Positions 1-8,008 of a stretch of 41,307 nt of DNA are shown here, piece after piece. Position 1 is the stretch's first letter; every line of letters starts with the position of its first letter. The notes beneath the pieces are model-generated. The model made no database searches. It worked only from the letters and a program-made list of their open reading frames with translations, and was not told where the DNA came from. The translations under genes were made by a program, and so were the position numbers. Source of the DNA: an uncultured Crocinitomix sp. (GTDB lineage Bacteria > Bacteroidota > Bacteroidia > Flavobacteriales_D > Crocinitomicaceae); the NCBI GenBank assembly GCA_937139035.1, contig CAKZPK010000039.1, forward strand, positions 1 through 41,307, read 5' to 3'.

Positions 1-49
1 GTTCAATGTTCAATGTTCAATGTTCAATGTTCAATGTTCAATGTTCAAT
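1..49. repeat. Heptanucleotide tandem repeat (GTTCAAT)n
   Basis: Seven perfect head-to-tail copies of GTTCAAT fill the left edge of the window. The array touches the edge, so the true copy number may be larger. It lies downstream of the leftward YwbE-like gene and is not coding. Short tandem arrays of this sort change length easily by replication slippage. No function is visible. Confidence 0.95.
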
Positions 50-152
50 TATGAAAAAAAACAAAATTCCTTTTGAACACTATTACTCATCAATAATTTA
101 TCCAACAGAATTCCACATTACTAATTGCTACTTGTTAATTATTAATTGATAG

Positions 153-365
153 TTAGTCCTCGTGAATCACTTTTACTCTGCCTACCTCACCGGTATCTAA
201 CATAACTTTAATGCCATGTGGATGTTTTGGTGACTTTGTTAAAATTCTCTTTACAGCACCTTCTGTCAGTTCGCCTGTTCGTTGATCTGCTTTTTGAACG
301 ACCTCAACAAAAGAACCAATTTGAATGTTTTTACGCACTCTTCCGTCTAAATTTTCTTCACTCAT
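153..365 (-). CDS. YwbE family protein (DUF2196)
   Basis: A 70-residue protein that matches the small YwbE family over its full length, judged from remembered family sequence. The diagnostic stretch is KADQRTGELTEG, followed by LTKSPKHPHGIKV and a Gly-Glu-Val-Gly-Arg-Val ending. The family is a small all-beta, probably nucleic-acid-binding-like fold of unknown role. There is no signal peptide, so it should be cytosolic. It starts 2 bp after the stop of the upstream lipoprotein gene, so the two are probably co-transcribed. The length is normal for the family. Confidence 0.88.
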   Translation of the reverse strand: MSEENLDGRVRKNIQIGSFVEVVQKADQRTGELTEGAVKRILTKSPKHPHGIKVMLDTGEVGRVKVIHED

Positions 366-367
366 AA

Positions 368-1033
368 TTATTCAAAATAAAAAACATCAGAACTATAATC
401 GGTTGTATCTAACCCCTCACCTTCAGCATAAAATTGCTGATAAACAGAAAAGTCTTTAGAAAACTCGCCGTAACTATATGACCACGCCCCTTCATCTCCG
501 CCAACATACGCTAAAGTGCCCTCATCTAATACCTCAAATGCCTGATTCACGAAGTAATAATGTAATTCTTCACTGATTTCCCCCAATATATAAGTCACAT
601 AAATATGTGCTCCATTTATGTATTGATAAGAATGTGCGTATCCTTGAAAATTAATAGGATAGGCGTCTCCCTCTACTGAAACGGCTTTTAATAAAGACAA
701 ATCAAAATTTTCATTCACATCTGCATGCATTAAAGTCGTATCCTCTGAATATTCGTCATAATTTGCAGTAATAAAACGCCATCCAAAATCAAATTGATGC
801 TCAAAATAAATTTTAAATTGATTTTGAAAGCTTTCTAAATCAATTGTGCCATCTATAATCTCTACTTCATCTGATTCAACATTCAACTCATTGTCAAGCG
901 TGTCTATTTCTTCAGGCGTCCAACTCAAACTATCTCCGCCCACTAACTCTTCTTCATATTCAACACCTGTATTACATGCTAAGACAGTCATCATTAGCAG
1001 AACTCCTATAAAATAGCGAACTTTTAATTTCAT
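368..1033 (-). CDS. Predicted lipoprotein of unknown function
   Basis: A 221-residue protein with a lipoprotein signal peptide: basic start MKLKVR, a hydrophobic stretch, and lipobox VLAC with Cys20 as the lipidated residue. An acidic run (EYEEE) follows the Cys, which in Bacteroidota can accompany export to the outer-membrane surface; that reading is inference. The mature part is rich in Tyr, Asp and Glu and carries no motif I recognise. It is first in a two-gene leftward unit with the YwbE-like gene. Function unknown. Confidence 0.8.
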   Translation of the reverse strand: MKLKVRYFIGVLLMMTVLACNTGVEYEEELVGGDSLSWTPEEIDTLDNELNVESDEVEIIDGTIDLESFQNQFKIYFEHQFDFGWRFITANYDEYSEDTTLMHADVNENFDLSLLKAVSVEGDAYPINFQGYAHSYQYINGAHIYVTYILGEISEELHYYFVNQAFEVLDEGTLAYVGGDEGAWSYSYGEFSKDFSVYQQFYAEGEGLDTTDYSSDVFYFE

Positions 1034-1146
1034 GTTTTCATCAATTAATTACCATTCTCTAACTTCAATCAACTTTTCAATAGTTGCATTAAAGCCATAA
1101 GCTAAAGTAATATTTTCAAAATTAATGGCTAAAAATAAACGTAGAA

Positions 1147-1890
1147 TTAAAGCATAGCAAAGCCACCTATTTTTCCCAAATCTTCAAATCCAATTGAGGC
1201 ATACACCGATTTACCAATGTCAGTTGCTTGCAAATAAGCATGTGTTATATTCTTATCTTGAATAACATTCAACGAATGAGCAGTTACAGCTGTACCTAAA
1301 CCGCGGCGTTGAAACTTTGCCGCAGTAGCCACTAAATAAACTCCTACCGTATTTTGGTTAATGAATGTGAGAGAAGTTGAAGCCGGAACTCCATCAACAT
1401 AAGCCAAATAAAATTGACAGCTTGCATGCTCCAATAAATTAACAAAAGCCTGCCGATCTATCTTTCCACCTTTCATTAATTCAACCTCTACAATTTTAAT
1501 CCAAGATTCTAACGTTTCTGCATCTTCAACACGCCTTATATCCTCCACAGTATTTTTTATTACTAGGTTCGACATTTCCATCCCCATAGCTGCCCATGTT
1601 ACATGACGAACAGATTTATTGCGTAATAGTTCAACCGTTGCTAGAGCTGTTGTTGGAGGTGTTCTTAATTGAGTTGGAAGTTCCCCCAACTTCATCTTTG
1701 CGATTAGCTTTTCAATTTCACTAGATGCAGTGTTCTCTGAAACATTAAAACTGAATACTGAATTGGGCCAAGTGCCTACTTTACTAATAATAGCTTTGTA
1801 TTGCGGTAGATCAATGAATTTTGCAGAAGACAACTGAGCGTATAATCGAAAAAATGCTTGAACATTCAATTCACTGTATTCCAAATTCAT
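1147..1890 (-). CDS. GNAT family N-acetyltransferase
   Basis: A 247-residue protein whose C-terminal half (about 125-247) is a GNAT acetyltransferase domain. The acetyl-CoA binding motif A is QRRGLGT at 194-200, preceded by the beta-4 strand GVYLVATAA. SVYASIGF near 228-235 holds the usual C-terminal Tyr that often acts as general acid. The N-terminal 120 residues look like a degenerate first GNAT-like half, a common two-lobed layout. Substrate unknown. The gene starts immediately at the stop of the upstream hydrolase gene (no gap), so the two are almost certainly co-transcribed. Confidence 0.87.
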   Translation of the reverse strand: MNLEYSELNVQAFFRLYAQLSSAKFIDLPQYKAIISKVGTWPNSVFSFNVSENTASSEIEKLIAKMKLGELPTQLRTPPTTALATVELLRNKSVRHVTWAAMGMEMSNLVIKNTVEDIRRVEDAETLESWIKIVEVELMKGGKIDRQAFVNLLEHASCQFYLAYVDGVPASTSLTFINQNTVGVYLVATAAKFQRRGLGTAVTAHSLNVIQDKNITHAYLQATDIGKSVYASIGFEDLGKIGGFAML

Positions 1891-2829
1891 CTACTTAGGA
1901 ACGGTGAAATCCATGATTAATTGCACCGCTTCAGCAGCTTTTTCTTCCGGAACTAAATGTCCTGTTGGTAGTAAATGCAAGTCTTCTTGTTTGATATTAA
2001 AATGTGACATAATTTGAGAAGCCTGAGGTCCCCATTTTAGTCCTTTATCAAGTTCTCCCCAAATAACTGCAACGGGTCCGTTAAAGTCTGGCAAGTGATT
2101 TTGTTCAACAACCGACATTTCAAACATGTGAATATAATGTGCAAATATGGCTTCTGTTTTACCTGAGATTATAGCTTCTTCATATCCATCTAATTCTGAC
2201 TGACTCAATTTTGTATCCACTAAATTATCCTCAATGAACTTTGTAACAAAAGATCCTTTTTTCAAACCAAGGCGTTGCATTGTCAACCCCACCTTTGCAG
2301 TTAAACCAATTTCGACTTGGTTTTTCCAATTTACACCATTAGGATTTAAAACAGTATTCATTAAAACGAGGCGATTGATACAATTGGGATTTTGTCTTAG
2401 CTCTTCTGCCGTCCAAAGACTAGCCGCATCATGAATGACTTGAGTCCACGAAGAAATTTCTAGATGCTCCATTAATTCTAATAAACGTCGTGCATGATTT
2501 TGCGGTGCGTATAATCCTTTTCCATTCGGACTATCACTATTACCAAAACCTAACATATCTGGAACAATAACACGGTATCCATTCGCAGACAATTTAGGAA
2601 TCATTTTACGATAAAGCCAACCTGAAGTTGGAACGCCGTGTAACAAAACAATAGGAATCCCCTCCCCTTCATCAATGAATTTTAATACGCCGTCTGATGA
2701 ATTATAACACTGTTGCTTAGCTGTAAAATTGGCGTATAAAACAGAGTCTACATTTGCAGATACTGTATTTGTATAACTAGTTATAAGTAGCGTTACGAAT
2801 AAAAAAAGGTATGAATATGTTGATTTCAA
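1891..2829 (-). CDS. Secreted alpha/beta hydrolase, haloalkane dehalogenase/epoxide hydrolase-like
   Basis: A 312-residue protein with an N-terminal signal peptide (about 1-25) and a full alpha/beta hydrolase domain. The oxyanion-hole motif is HGVPTSGWLYR (64-74), then PDMLGFGNSDSP (90-101), a nucleophile elbow VIHDAAS with Asp134 in the nucleophile position, an acid candidate in WGELDKG (257-263) and catalytic His291 in PTGHLVPEE. An Asp nucleophile is typical of haloalkane dehalogenases and epoxide hydrolases. The halide-binding Asn after the HG motif (Val here) and the Trp after the nucleophile (Ala here) are both missing, so dehalogenation is doubtful. Its start overlaps the stop of the upstream small membrane protein by 4 bp (ATGA). 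Confidence 0.86.
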   Translation of the reverse strand: MKSTYSYLFLFVTLLITSYTNTVSANVDSVLYANFTAKQQCYNSSDGVLKFIDEGEGIPIVLLHGVPTSGWLYRKMIPKLSANGYRVIVPDMLGFGNSDSPNGKGLYAPQNHARRLLELMEHLEISSWTQVIHDAASLWTAEELRQNPNCINRLVLMNTVLNPNGVNWKNQVEIGLTAKVGLTMQRLGLKKGSFVTKFIEDNLVDTKLSQSELDGYEEAIISGKTEAIFAHYIHMFEMSVVEQNHLPDFNGPVAVIWGELDKGLKWGPQASQIMSHFNIKQEDLHLLPTGHLVPEEKAAEAVQLIMDFTVPK

Positions 2830-3065
2830 TTGTTTGCTTTGGTTCGAAGATAGTAATTTCGAATAATGTATAGACCAAGTGCAAGTAGAAGAATAGTTGC
2901 GGCTAAATATAATTGAGCGTAGAATAAATAATCTTGTTGAGCAGCACGATTAAGTTGTCCAAAAAAGGGATTATTTAGGTGACCTTCTAAAACGCTTGAT
3001 TTATACGAGGCGTTATACCACAGCCCACCAAAAATGCTTGCGATCAAAATACTTGTAATGCCCAA
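2826..3065 (-). CDS. Small two-helix membrane protein of unknown function
   Basis: A 79-residue protein with a hydrophobic N-terminus (about 2-18) and a second hydrophobic helix (about 47-68) followed by a basic tail (RNYYLRTKANN). This predicts two membrane segments with both ends probably cytosolic. I do not recognise the family. Its stop overlaps the start of the alpha/beta hydrolase (ATGA), which makes it the first gene of a three-gene leftward operon with the hydrolase and the GNAT protein. It could be translationally coupled to the hydrolase. Confidence 0.72.
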   Translation of the reverse strand: MGITSILIASIFGGLWYNASYKSSVLEGHLNNPFFGQLNRAAQQDYLFYAQLYLAATILLLALGLYIIRNYYLRTKANN

Positions 3066-3122
3066 CTATTGATTGCTCAAAAATGATTTTTTGCTCATAC
3101 TTCTTGTTTAACGCGCGTTTAC

Positions 3123-4610
3123 TTAATATTTAGTAATCACCTTTAGATCGACAATATACTTATCAAAAGGTTTTCTAATGGTGATCAATTGATTTTTAGA
3201 CATATGACGAATTGTCTCAACCTCATGATATTCCCCAAAGTTCCATTTATCCTCATCAGTAAAGGTATTAAAGCGAAAATGATTTTTCACAAGTCCATTC
3301 GAATCTTTATATTCTATAATTTGAGGCATTTCACCATTGTAAATTCGAACACCTTCCAATTGAGGCTGTACCGTCATTGTTTGATAAGGGTTTAAACAAT
3401 AAAATAATGGTTCGGAATACCCCCATTTTTGAGCAATAACAACCATTCTTTGCTCCGTTTCATTTTTTATATCCAAATCGCTTTTACTGTCTCCACGAAC
3501 AACTGTTTGTCCATCTGCCAAATGCGTTGTAGGCAAATCAAAATGAATATTCTGTTGAGAAGTAATTTCAATAGAATCTGAATGTAAGTACAACATTAAG
3601 TCTACAAATTCCTGATCCGTTGGTATATTGGTGTGTATATAATTCGAACTTCCAGTATTATCTGTTGACAATCCATCAAAGCCTTTTGGCATTTTATACT
3701 CAGGAGCATCATCAGAAACCAGTAAAGTTCTGAGCACAAAAAAAATAATTACAATAAAAACCAATCCAACATAGCTTGATTTTCCTTTAGAATCAACTGG
3801 CTTTCGCTGTGGACGAGTATATACTAATGTACCACCTTTACCTTTGAGTTGTCCTGGTGGGTATTGCTCCTCAATTACTCCTGCCTTTTTAGCAATTGCT
3901 CGATTACGATTTAATACATCTCTTGTGTTTGCATTCACGGCCTCAAAGGTTCCGATCGCAAATAAAATACGCACATACCACACTTTATTAGTGATATGTT
4001 CAAGTGTAGTGTTTAAAAGCATTGCAATATCAGTTTCAAACTGAATAGCTCCTAATTTATTTAAACATCTATAAAAAAATGGATTCGTAGCAGGAATTGT
4101 TTTTCCTTCAATTCTTTCAGATCCTAGGCGCATGGATTCAATCATAAAGTCAATCCTTTGCTCCAATCGTTTGCTAATCATTTCTAATAATTCAGCACTT
4201 AACACAGAACTAAAACACAGTAATGAACTAAGGCCATAGAAATGATCTTCACGCAAACACTTCTCTACATAAATATTAAATTCCTCTTGAAAATTTTCTG
4301 ATAAAAAACGAGAAAAACCTACGCCATAATCAAGTGGTGGGACTTGTGTTTGAAACACGTAGATAAATCTATTCTCATCACGTAAAAGTGTAAGTAATGG
4401 TTTAAATTCTTCTTGAAACAATATCGCTAGATTGTTTTTTTCTTTCCGCAATGTTGTCACAATTTGAACAACGTCATTACTATCTAGGCTGTCATCCATG
4501 CGAGCTTTCGCCTTGAGTTTTTTCTCAATTCGAATAATATCCTGCTCTGTAAGTTCTGCAAACTCTTCAACAGGAATACCTAAATTTTCTATTTGCTTAA
4601 TTAATGACAC
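3123..4610 (-). CDS. Single-pass membrane protein, paralog A of a three-gene family
   Basis: A 495-residue protein of a family I cannot name. Residues 1-245 are helical and charged, with no signal peptide, then a basic linker and one membrane helix (about 280-298), then about 195 residues rich in beta structure. Basic residues before the helix suggest N-in/C-out topology. Shared with paralogs B and C are DIIRIEKKLKAKA (24-36), the motif NPFFYRCLNKLG (176-187), an AGV-containing segment near 243, LYLHSDSIEI after the membrane helix, and an RIYNGEMPQIIEY segment near the C-terminus. It is last of the three tandem genes, 26 bp after paralog B. The locus diverges from a GrpE-like/Hsp70 operon, which suggests but does not prove a shared role. 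Confidence 0.78.
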   Translation of the reverse strand: MSLIKQIENLGIPVEEFAELTEQDIIRIEKKLKAKARMDDSLDSNDVVQIVTTLRKEKNNLAILFQEEFKPLLTLLRDENRFIYVFQTQVPPLDYGVGFSRFLSENFQEEFNIYVEKCLREDHFYGLSSLLCFSSVLSAELLEMISKRLEQRIDFMIESMRLGSERIEGKTIPATNPFFYRCLNKLGAIQFETDIAMLLNTTLEHITNKVWYVRILFAIGTFEAVNANTRDVLNRNRAIAKKAGVIEEQYPPGQLKGKGGTLVYTRPQRKPVDSKGKSSYVGLVFIVIIFFVLRTLLVSDDAPEYKMPKGFDGLSTDNTGSSNYIHTNIPTDQEFVDLMLYLHSDSIEITSQQNIHFDLPTTHLADGQTVVRGDSKSDLDIKNETEQRMVVIAQKWGYSEPLFYCLNPYQTMTVQPQLEGVRIYNGEMPQIIEYKDSNGLVKNHFRFNTFTDEDKWNFGEYHEVETIRHMSKNQLITIRKPFDKYIVDLKVITKY

Positions 4611-4636
4611 TTAATAATCTCAATCAAATCAATCTA

Positions 4637-6091
4637 CTACAACTCCTCTTTTTTGAGGACAAAACTACTATTCTCTAAAACAATTCTGATTTTAGTTTTA
4701 GAATATCTCTTGTTAACTGTAGTTATGTGATGGTAGGAATTAAAGTTTTGTTCATTTTCAGCACTAAAATTATTAAACCTAAAGTGTGATAACGTATCTC
4801 CTTCAAAATTTAAATATTTTATCATTTGCGGGGCGCTGCCAGCATAAACTCTAATCCCCATTAAAAGAGAGGGAACTCTTATGCTTTGCCCTGGAGATAA
4901 ACAATGAAATTTTGACGTGAAATCGCCAAAATGATGCGCAATCAGCACCAAGCTGAACTGAGTTTCGTTTTTAATTTCAATTGGCAATTCTGTCTCATTC
5001 TGGATTTGACTAAATGGGAAACCGCTATTTTCAATATTGAAAATAATATCTTCTTGTGCTATAATATTTACGGTATCCGAATGCAAAAAATTCAAAAGAT
5101 CAACTTTTGTTTTGTCCAAATGCGTCATAGCCCTCTCTAAATCAGGTGAACTAAACATTTTTTCGGAATTTTCCGAACTTATACCTTTAGCATACTGAAC
5201 CAAGATTATCACCGCCACAACATATATCACAAGAATAAACAAAGGGGAAAGTTTTAATAAGGCTAAAGTTTTTTCCCATTCCTTTTTCTTTTTCTTTTGT
5301 TCAAATTTCACTCCGCCTGGCCCATCAACTTTATCTTTAGGATAATGAATTTCCCGAACTCCTGCCTTATATGCTCTCCCCCTATTCTTATTTAATAATT
5401 GTTGCGTATTGAAATTTTCAGCATTAAATTTTTCCAATGCATACAGTATCCGTAAACACCAATTTTCGTTCTCTGTTTTTTTTATTACCAGATTTAAGAG
5501 TATTGTAATACTCGCTTCAAAGCGAACTGGATAAAGCTTATTCAAACAACGATAGAAAAATGGATTGGTAGCAGGTATAGTGTTCATTTTAAACTGCTCA
5601 GATTCTTTGTGCGCACCTTCAATTAAAACATTTAATACATTAGTCATTTTCTGATAAATGAATTCCAAGAGAGCAGAACTTAAAACAAAGGCAAATTTAA
5701 GTAATGAATGTAGCGCAAAGTAATTCCCCGTGAAAAAACACCGTTCTACATATCTCCTTAACTTATTATCAAAATTTTCTGAAATAAATCGAATAAAATC
5801 ATCCTCAAAATCAAGTAATTTCACTTTGTGATTATTACCACGAACCAACTCAGTATCATTTTTTAAAACACGTAATAAGGGTTCAAATTCCTTTTGAAAC
5901 AAGACTGCTACATTCTCTTTTTCTTTTTTTAGTAAGAATATTAATTGGCTTATTTCTTTCTGATTGAAATTCTCATTTAAAGCTGCCTTTGCTTTGAGTT
6001 TTTCTTCAATCAAAATAATACGATCATCCGCTAGGTCCCTTAACCTCTCAATTGGAATATTAAATTTTGCTATTTGCTCTGATAATGTCAA
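4637..6091 (-). CDS. Single-pass membrane protein, paralog B of a three-gene family
   Basis: A 484-residue paralog of its two neighbours with the same layout: cytosolic helical N-domain (1-250), a lysine-rich stretch (EQKKKKKEWEK, about 264-274), one membrane helix (about 278-300) and a C-terminal domain predicted outside the cytoplasm. Conserved blocks are LIEEKLKAKA, IPATNPFFYRCLNKLY (172-187), KAGVREIHYP, LNFLHSDTVNII, and RVYAGSAPQMIKYLNFEG. The N-domain is closest to paralog A; the NPFFYRCLNKL block is identical. It starts directly at the stop of paralog C with no gap, so the three genes form one transcription unit. No catalytic motif is apparent. The function is unknown. Confidence 0.78.
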   Translation of the reverse strand: MTLSEQIAKFNIPIERLRDLADDRIILIEEKLKAKAALNENFNQKEISQLIFLLKKEKENVAVLFQKEFEPLLRVLKNDTELVRGNNHKVKLLDFEDDFIRFISENFDNKLRRYVERCFFTGNYFALHSLLKFAFVLSSALLEFIYQKMTNVLNVLIEGAHKESEQFKMNTIPATNPFFYRCLNKLYPVRFEASITILLNLVIKKTENENWCLRILYALEKFNAENFNTQQLLNKNRGRAYKAGVREIHYPKDKVDGPGGVKFEQKKKKKEWEKTLALLKLSPLFILVIYVVAVIILVQYAKGISSENSEKMFSSPDLERAMTHLDKTKVDLLNFLHSDTVNIIAQEDIIFNIENSGFPFSQIQNETELPIEIKNETQFSLVLIAHHFGDFTSKFHCLSPGQSIRVPSLLMGIRVYAGSAPQMIKYLNFEGDTLSHFRFNNFSAENEQNFNSYHHITTVNKRYSKTKIRIVLENSSFVLKKEEL

Positions 6092-7648
6092 TTAAAACTC
6101 AATAATGTTGACAACAATTTCTCCGTCTTTTCTAATCAAAGGAATTTCATATGATTTAAATGGATCAAAATCGTTTACCAAATTATGAAAGTTATTAAAC
6201 TCCTCCAACTGCTCCTCTGTCACCTCTGCGAACATAAAATGTGATTTAGTTTCTCCATTTTCATCAATATAGTCCACAATAATAGGATCTTCGCCAATAT
6301 AGAATTTCAGTCCAATTGTCGCATATGACAACATTACCGTATCCGCAGGTTCTACAACATGATATCTATTCCATTTTAGTGATCGCGACTGTATGACTAA
6401 TCTTGTGTCTAAAAAATTAATTAAACTCACATTTTGAACTGATTGATCCTTTCCTATGTGATTATTTAATTCAGTTGCATCAATCTCAAAAAGAATTGTC
6501 TCTTTAACCAGAAACTCAACATCATCACTGTGCAAATAGTTAATGACTTTTTCAAAATTATTGGCCTGCGTTGACAATTCTTCTGGTGATATGGAAGAAT
6601 TAAGTTCAGATAATTCACTCCTCAACTTATTTTGCAAGTTATCCATAAGATCACCATTTTCATCATAAAAATCGGGATCTGATTCAATACTTGGAGCCCA
6701 ATAATCTTCATACATCACATCATTAATTCTTTTTTTACGCTGACACTCGCTAATGCTAAATATCATTAACACAATAATAGCAATGACGAAAAAAATCATA
6801 AGCACTCCTTTGTTGCTTCCTTTACTCTTATCTTCATCACGAATGGCAGAGCCAGAGCTTGAAGCTCCTCCAGTAGCTCTTCCTGTAATACGATTTATTT
6901 TGGTCTCTCTCACTCCATGTTGGAAAGCCGTAGATTTATTGCTTCTCAGAGTGTTTTTTAAACTCTCTCCTTGCGCTACAAAACTTCCCATTGCAAAAAC
7001 AATTTCCCAATGCAATTTCTTTTTATTGAGTTTGTTTATGGTTGTATTCAGTAATTCTATGATTAAATTTTCATAGTGACCAGATCCTAATTGCGATAAA
7101 ACGCGATAGAAAAAAGGATTGGTACAATAACTGATTTTTCTTGAAATGTCTGTTGCTAAAATTGCCACACACTCAACAGCATAACTTAGTTTATTAGATA
7201 GTTTTTGTTGAATTTCATCCAATAATTGAGGTGTGAGAATGGATTGAAATTTCAGCAATGAATGTAGCGAATTATAAAATTCATTCTTAATACAATGATC
7301 TACATAGAACCTTAACTCTTTTGAAAAGTATGTCTCCAAAAACTGGCTAAATGTAGTTTTGTCAATTGCAGTATTAATTGAAACCTCCCCTTTTTTAAAG
7401 AGAAATTTTTCTGGATTTGTTAGAATCGACTTGATAAGCTTTAACTCCTCCGACATCAACCAAATCATATCTTGCTTATGATGTCTAATAACCTGAATAA
7501 CTTGCTCCAAGTCATTCATATCAAGTGAATCATTTAATTTAACCTCAGCTTTGAATTGTTTTTCAATACGAATAATATCCTTCTCTGAAAGCTCATGAAG
7601 CTTTGTAAGATCAAGGTTGAAATTTTGTAATTGCTGGATTAATGCCAT
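6092..7648 (-). CDS. Single-pass membrane protein, paralog C of a three-gene family
   Basis: A 518-residue protein, first gene of the three-paralog operon and the most divergent. The helical N-domain carries DIIRIEKQFKAEV (24-36) and CTNPFFYRVLSQLG. A Ser/Gly-rich linker (about 258-280) leads to one membrane helix (about 281-300). An extra acidic stretch of about 50 residues (YEDYWAPSIESDPDFYDENG and beyond) precedes the shared C-terminal domain with INYLHSDDVEFL and KFYIGEDPIIVDYIDENG. A basic patch (QRKKR) just after the helix makes its topology less certain than in A and B. It is transcribed away from the GrpE-like/Hsp70 operon across a 64-bp gap to the likely start of that operon. Confidence 0.78.
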   Translation of the reverse strand: MALIQQLQNFNLDLTKLHELSEKDIIRIEKQFKAEVKLNDSLDMNDLEQVIQVIRHHKQDMIWLMSEELKLIKSILTNPEKFLFKKGEVSINTAIDKTTFSQFLETYFSKELRFYVDHCIKNEFYNSLHSLLKFQSILTPQLLDEIQQKLSNKLSYAVECVAILATDISRKISYCTNPFFYRVLSQLGSGHYENLIIELLNTTINKLNKKKLHWEIVFAMGSFVAQGESLKNTLRSNKSTAFQHGVRETKINRITGRATGGASSSGSAIRDEDKSKGSNKGVLMIFFVIAIIVLMIFSISECQRKKRINDVMYEDYWAPSIESDPDFYDENGDLMDNLQNKLRSELSELNSSISPEELSTQANNFEKVINYLHSDDVEFLVKETILFEIDATELNNHIGKDQSVQNVSLINFLDTRLVIQSRSLKWNRYHVVEPADTVMLSYATIGLKFYIGEDPIIVDYIDENGETKSHFMFAEVTEEQLEEFNNFHNLVNDFDPFKSYEIPLIRKDGEIVVNIIEF

Positions 7649-7666
7649 TTATAGGTTCAATTCTAA

Positions 7667-7697
7667 TTCGCTAAAATAAGAAGTTTGAATATATTTG
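7667..7697 (+). promoter_or_regulatory. Candidate Bacteroidota-type promoter for the GrpE-like/Hsp70 operon
   Basis: TATATTTG at 7690-7697 matches the Bacteroidota -7 consensus TAnnTTTG exactly. TTCG at 7667-7670 lies 19 bp upstream and resembles the -33 TTG/TTTG element with one change. Transcription would begin around 7704, a few bases before the ATG at 7713, which argues against a TTG start at 7695. Confidence 0.5.
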
Positions 7698-7712
7698 TTT
7701 AAAATAGTTAAC

Positions 7713-8006
7713 ATGCTCACAATCATTAACCAAATTTGGGAAATATCCAATAAGGCAGAATCAAATTCCTATGATGCAATTGCGCGAAATATTCGTAGAA
7801 TTAATAGCGAAGTTGAAGACATGGGATATACTGTAATTGACCCAATGAACAGACCATATAAAGAAACTGACGCAGACATTGAGGCAAACATTGCCACTCC
7901 TTTACATTCAAAATCAAAAGTTGTAAAGGTTCTAAAGCCAATCATTTACCAGAATGAAAATGGTCAAAATCAATTGGCGCAAAAAGGAATTGTAATTGTA
8001 GAATAG
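7713..8006 (+). CDS. Small GrpE-like protein, predicted Hsp70 nucleotide-exchange partner
   Basis: A 97-residue protein from the ATG at 7713; a TTG at 7695 would add six residues but lies in the likely promoter. The N-terminal 30 residues form a short helix. The C-terminal 60 residues resemble the GrpE beta domain: GYTVIDPMNRPYKET matches the GrpE DP motif region, and VVKVLKPIIYQNENGQ followed by QLAQKGIVIVE matches the family's closing beta strands (the usual 'GY...G..LRPA.V.V'). The long dimerising coiled coil of normal GrpE (about 190 residues) is absent. It ends 2 bp before the Hsp70 start, so they are co-transcribed. The GrpE assignment is by eye; an unrelated Hsp70 cofactor is the alternative. 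Confidence 0.6.
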   Translation: MLTIINQIWEISNKAESNSYDAIARNIRRINSEVEDMGYTVIDPMNRPYKETDADIEANIATPLHSKSKVVKVLKPIIYQNENGQNQLAQKGIVIVE

Positions 8007-8008
8007 AA

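Noticed and set aside
1891-2829. Functional haloalkane dehalogenase
   Set aside because: Both halide-binding residues are replaced, so only a general alpha/beta hydrolase call is supported.
3123-7648. HSD motif in LHSD of the three paralogs as a J-domain HPD motif
   Set aside because: It lacks Pro, is not within a helical hairpin of J-domain type, and lies on the predicted non-cytosolic side of the membrane.
7695-7712. TTG start adding six residues to the GrpE-like protein
   Set aside because: The TTG overlaps the -7 promoter element TATATTTG, and the ATG at 7713 is in a better position.
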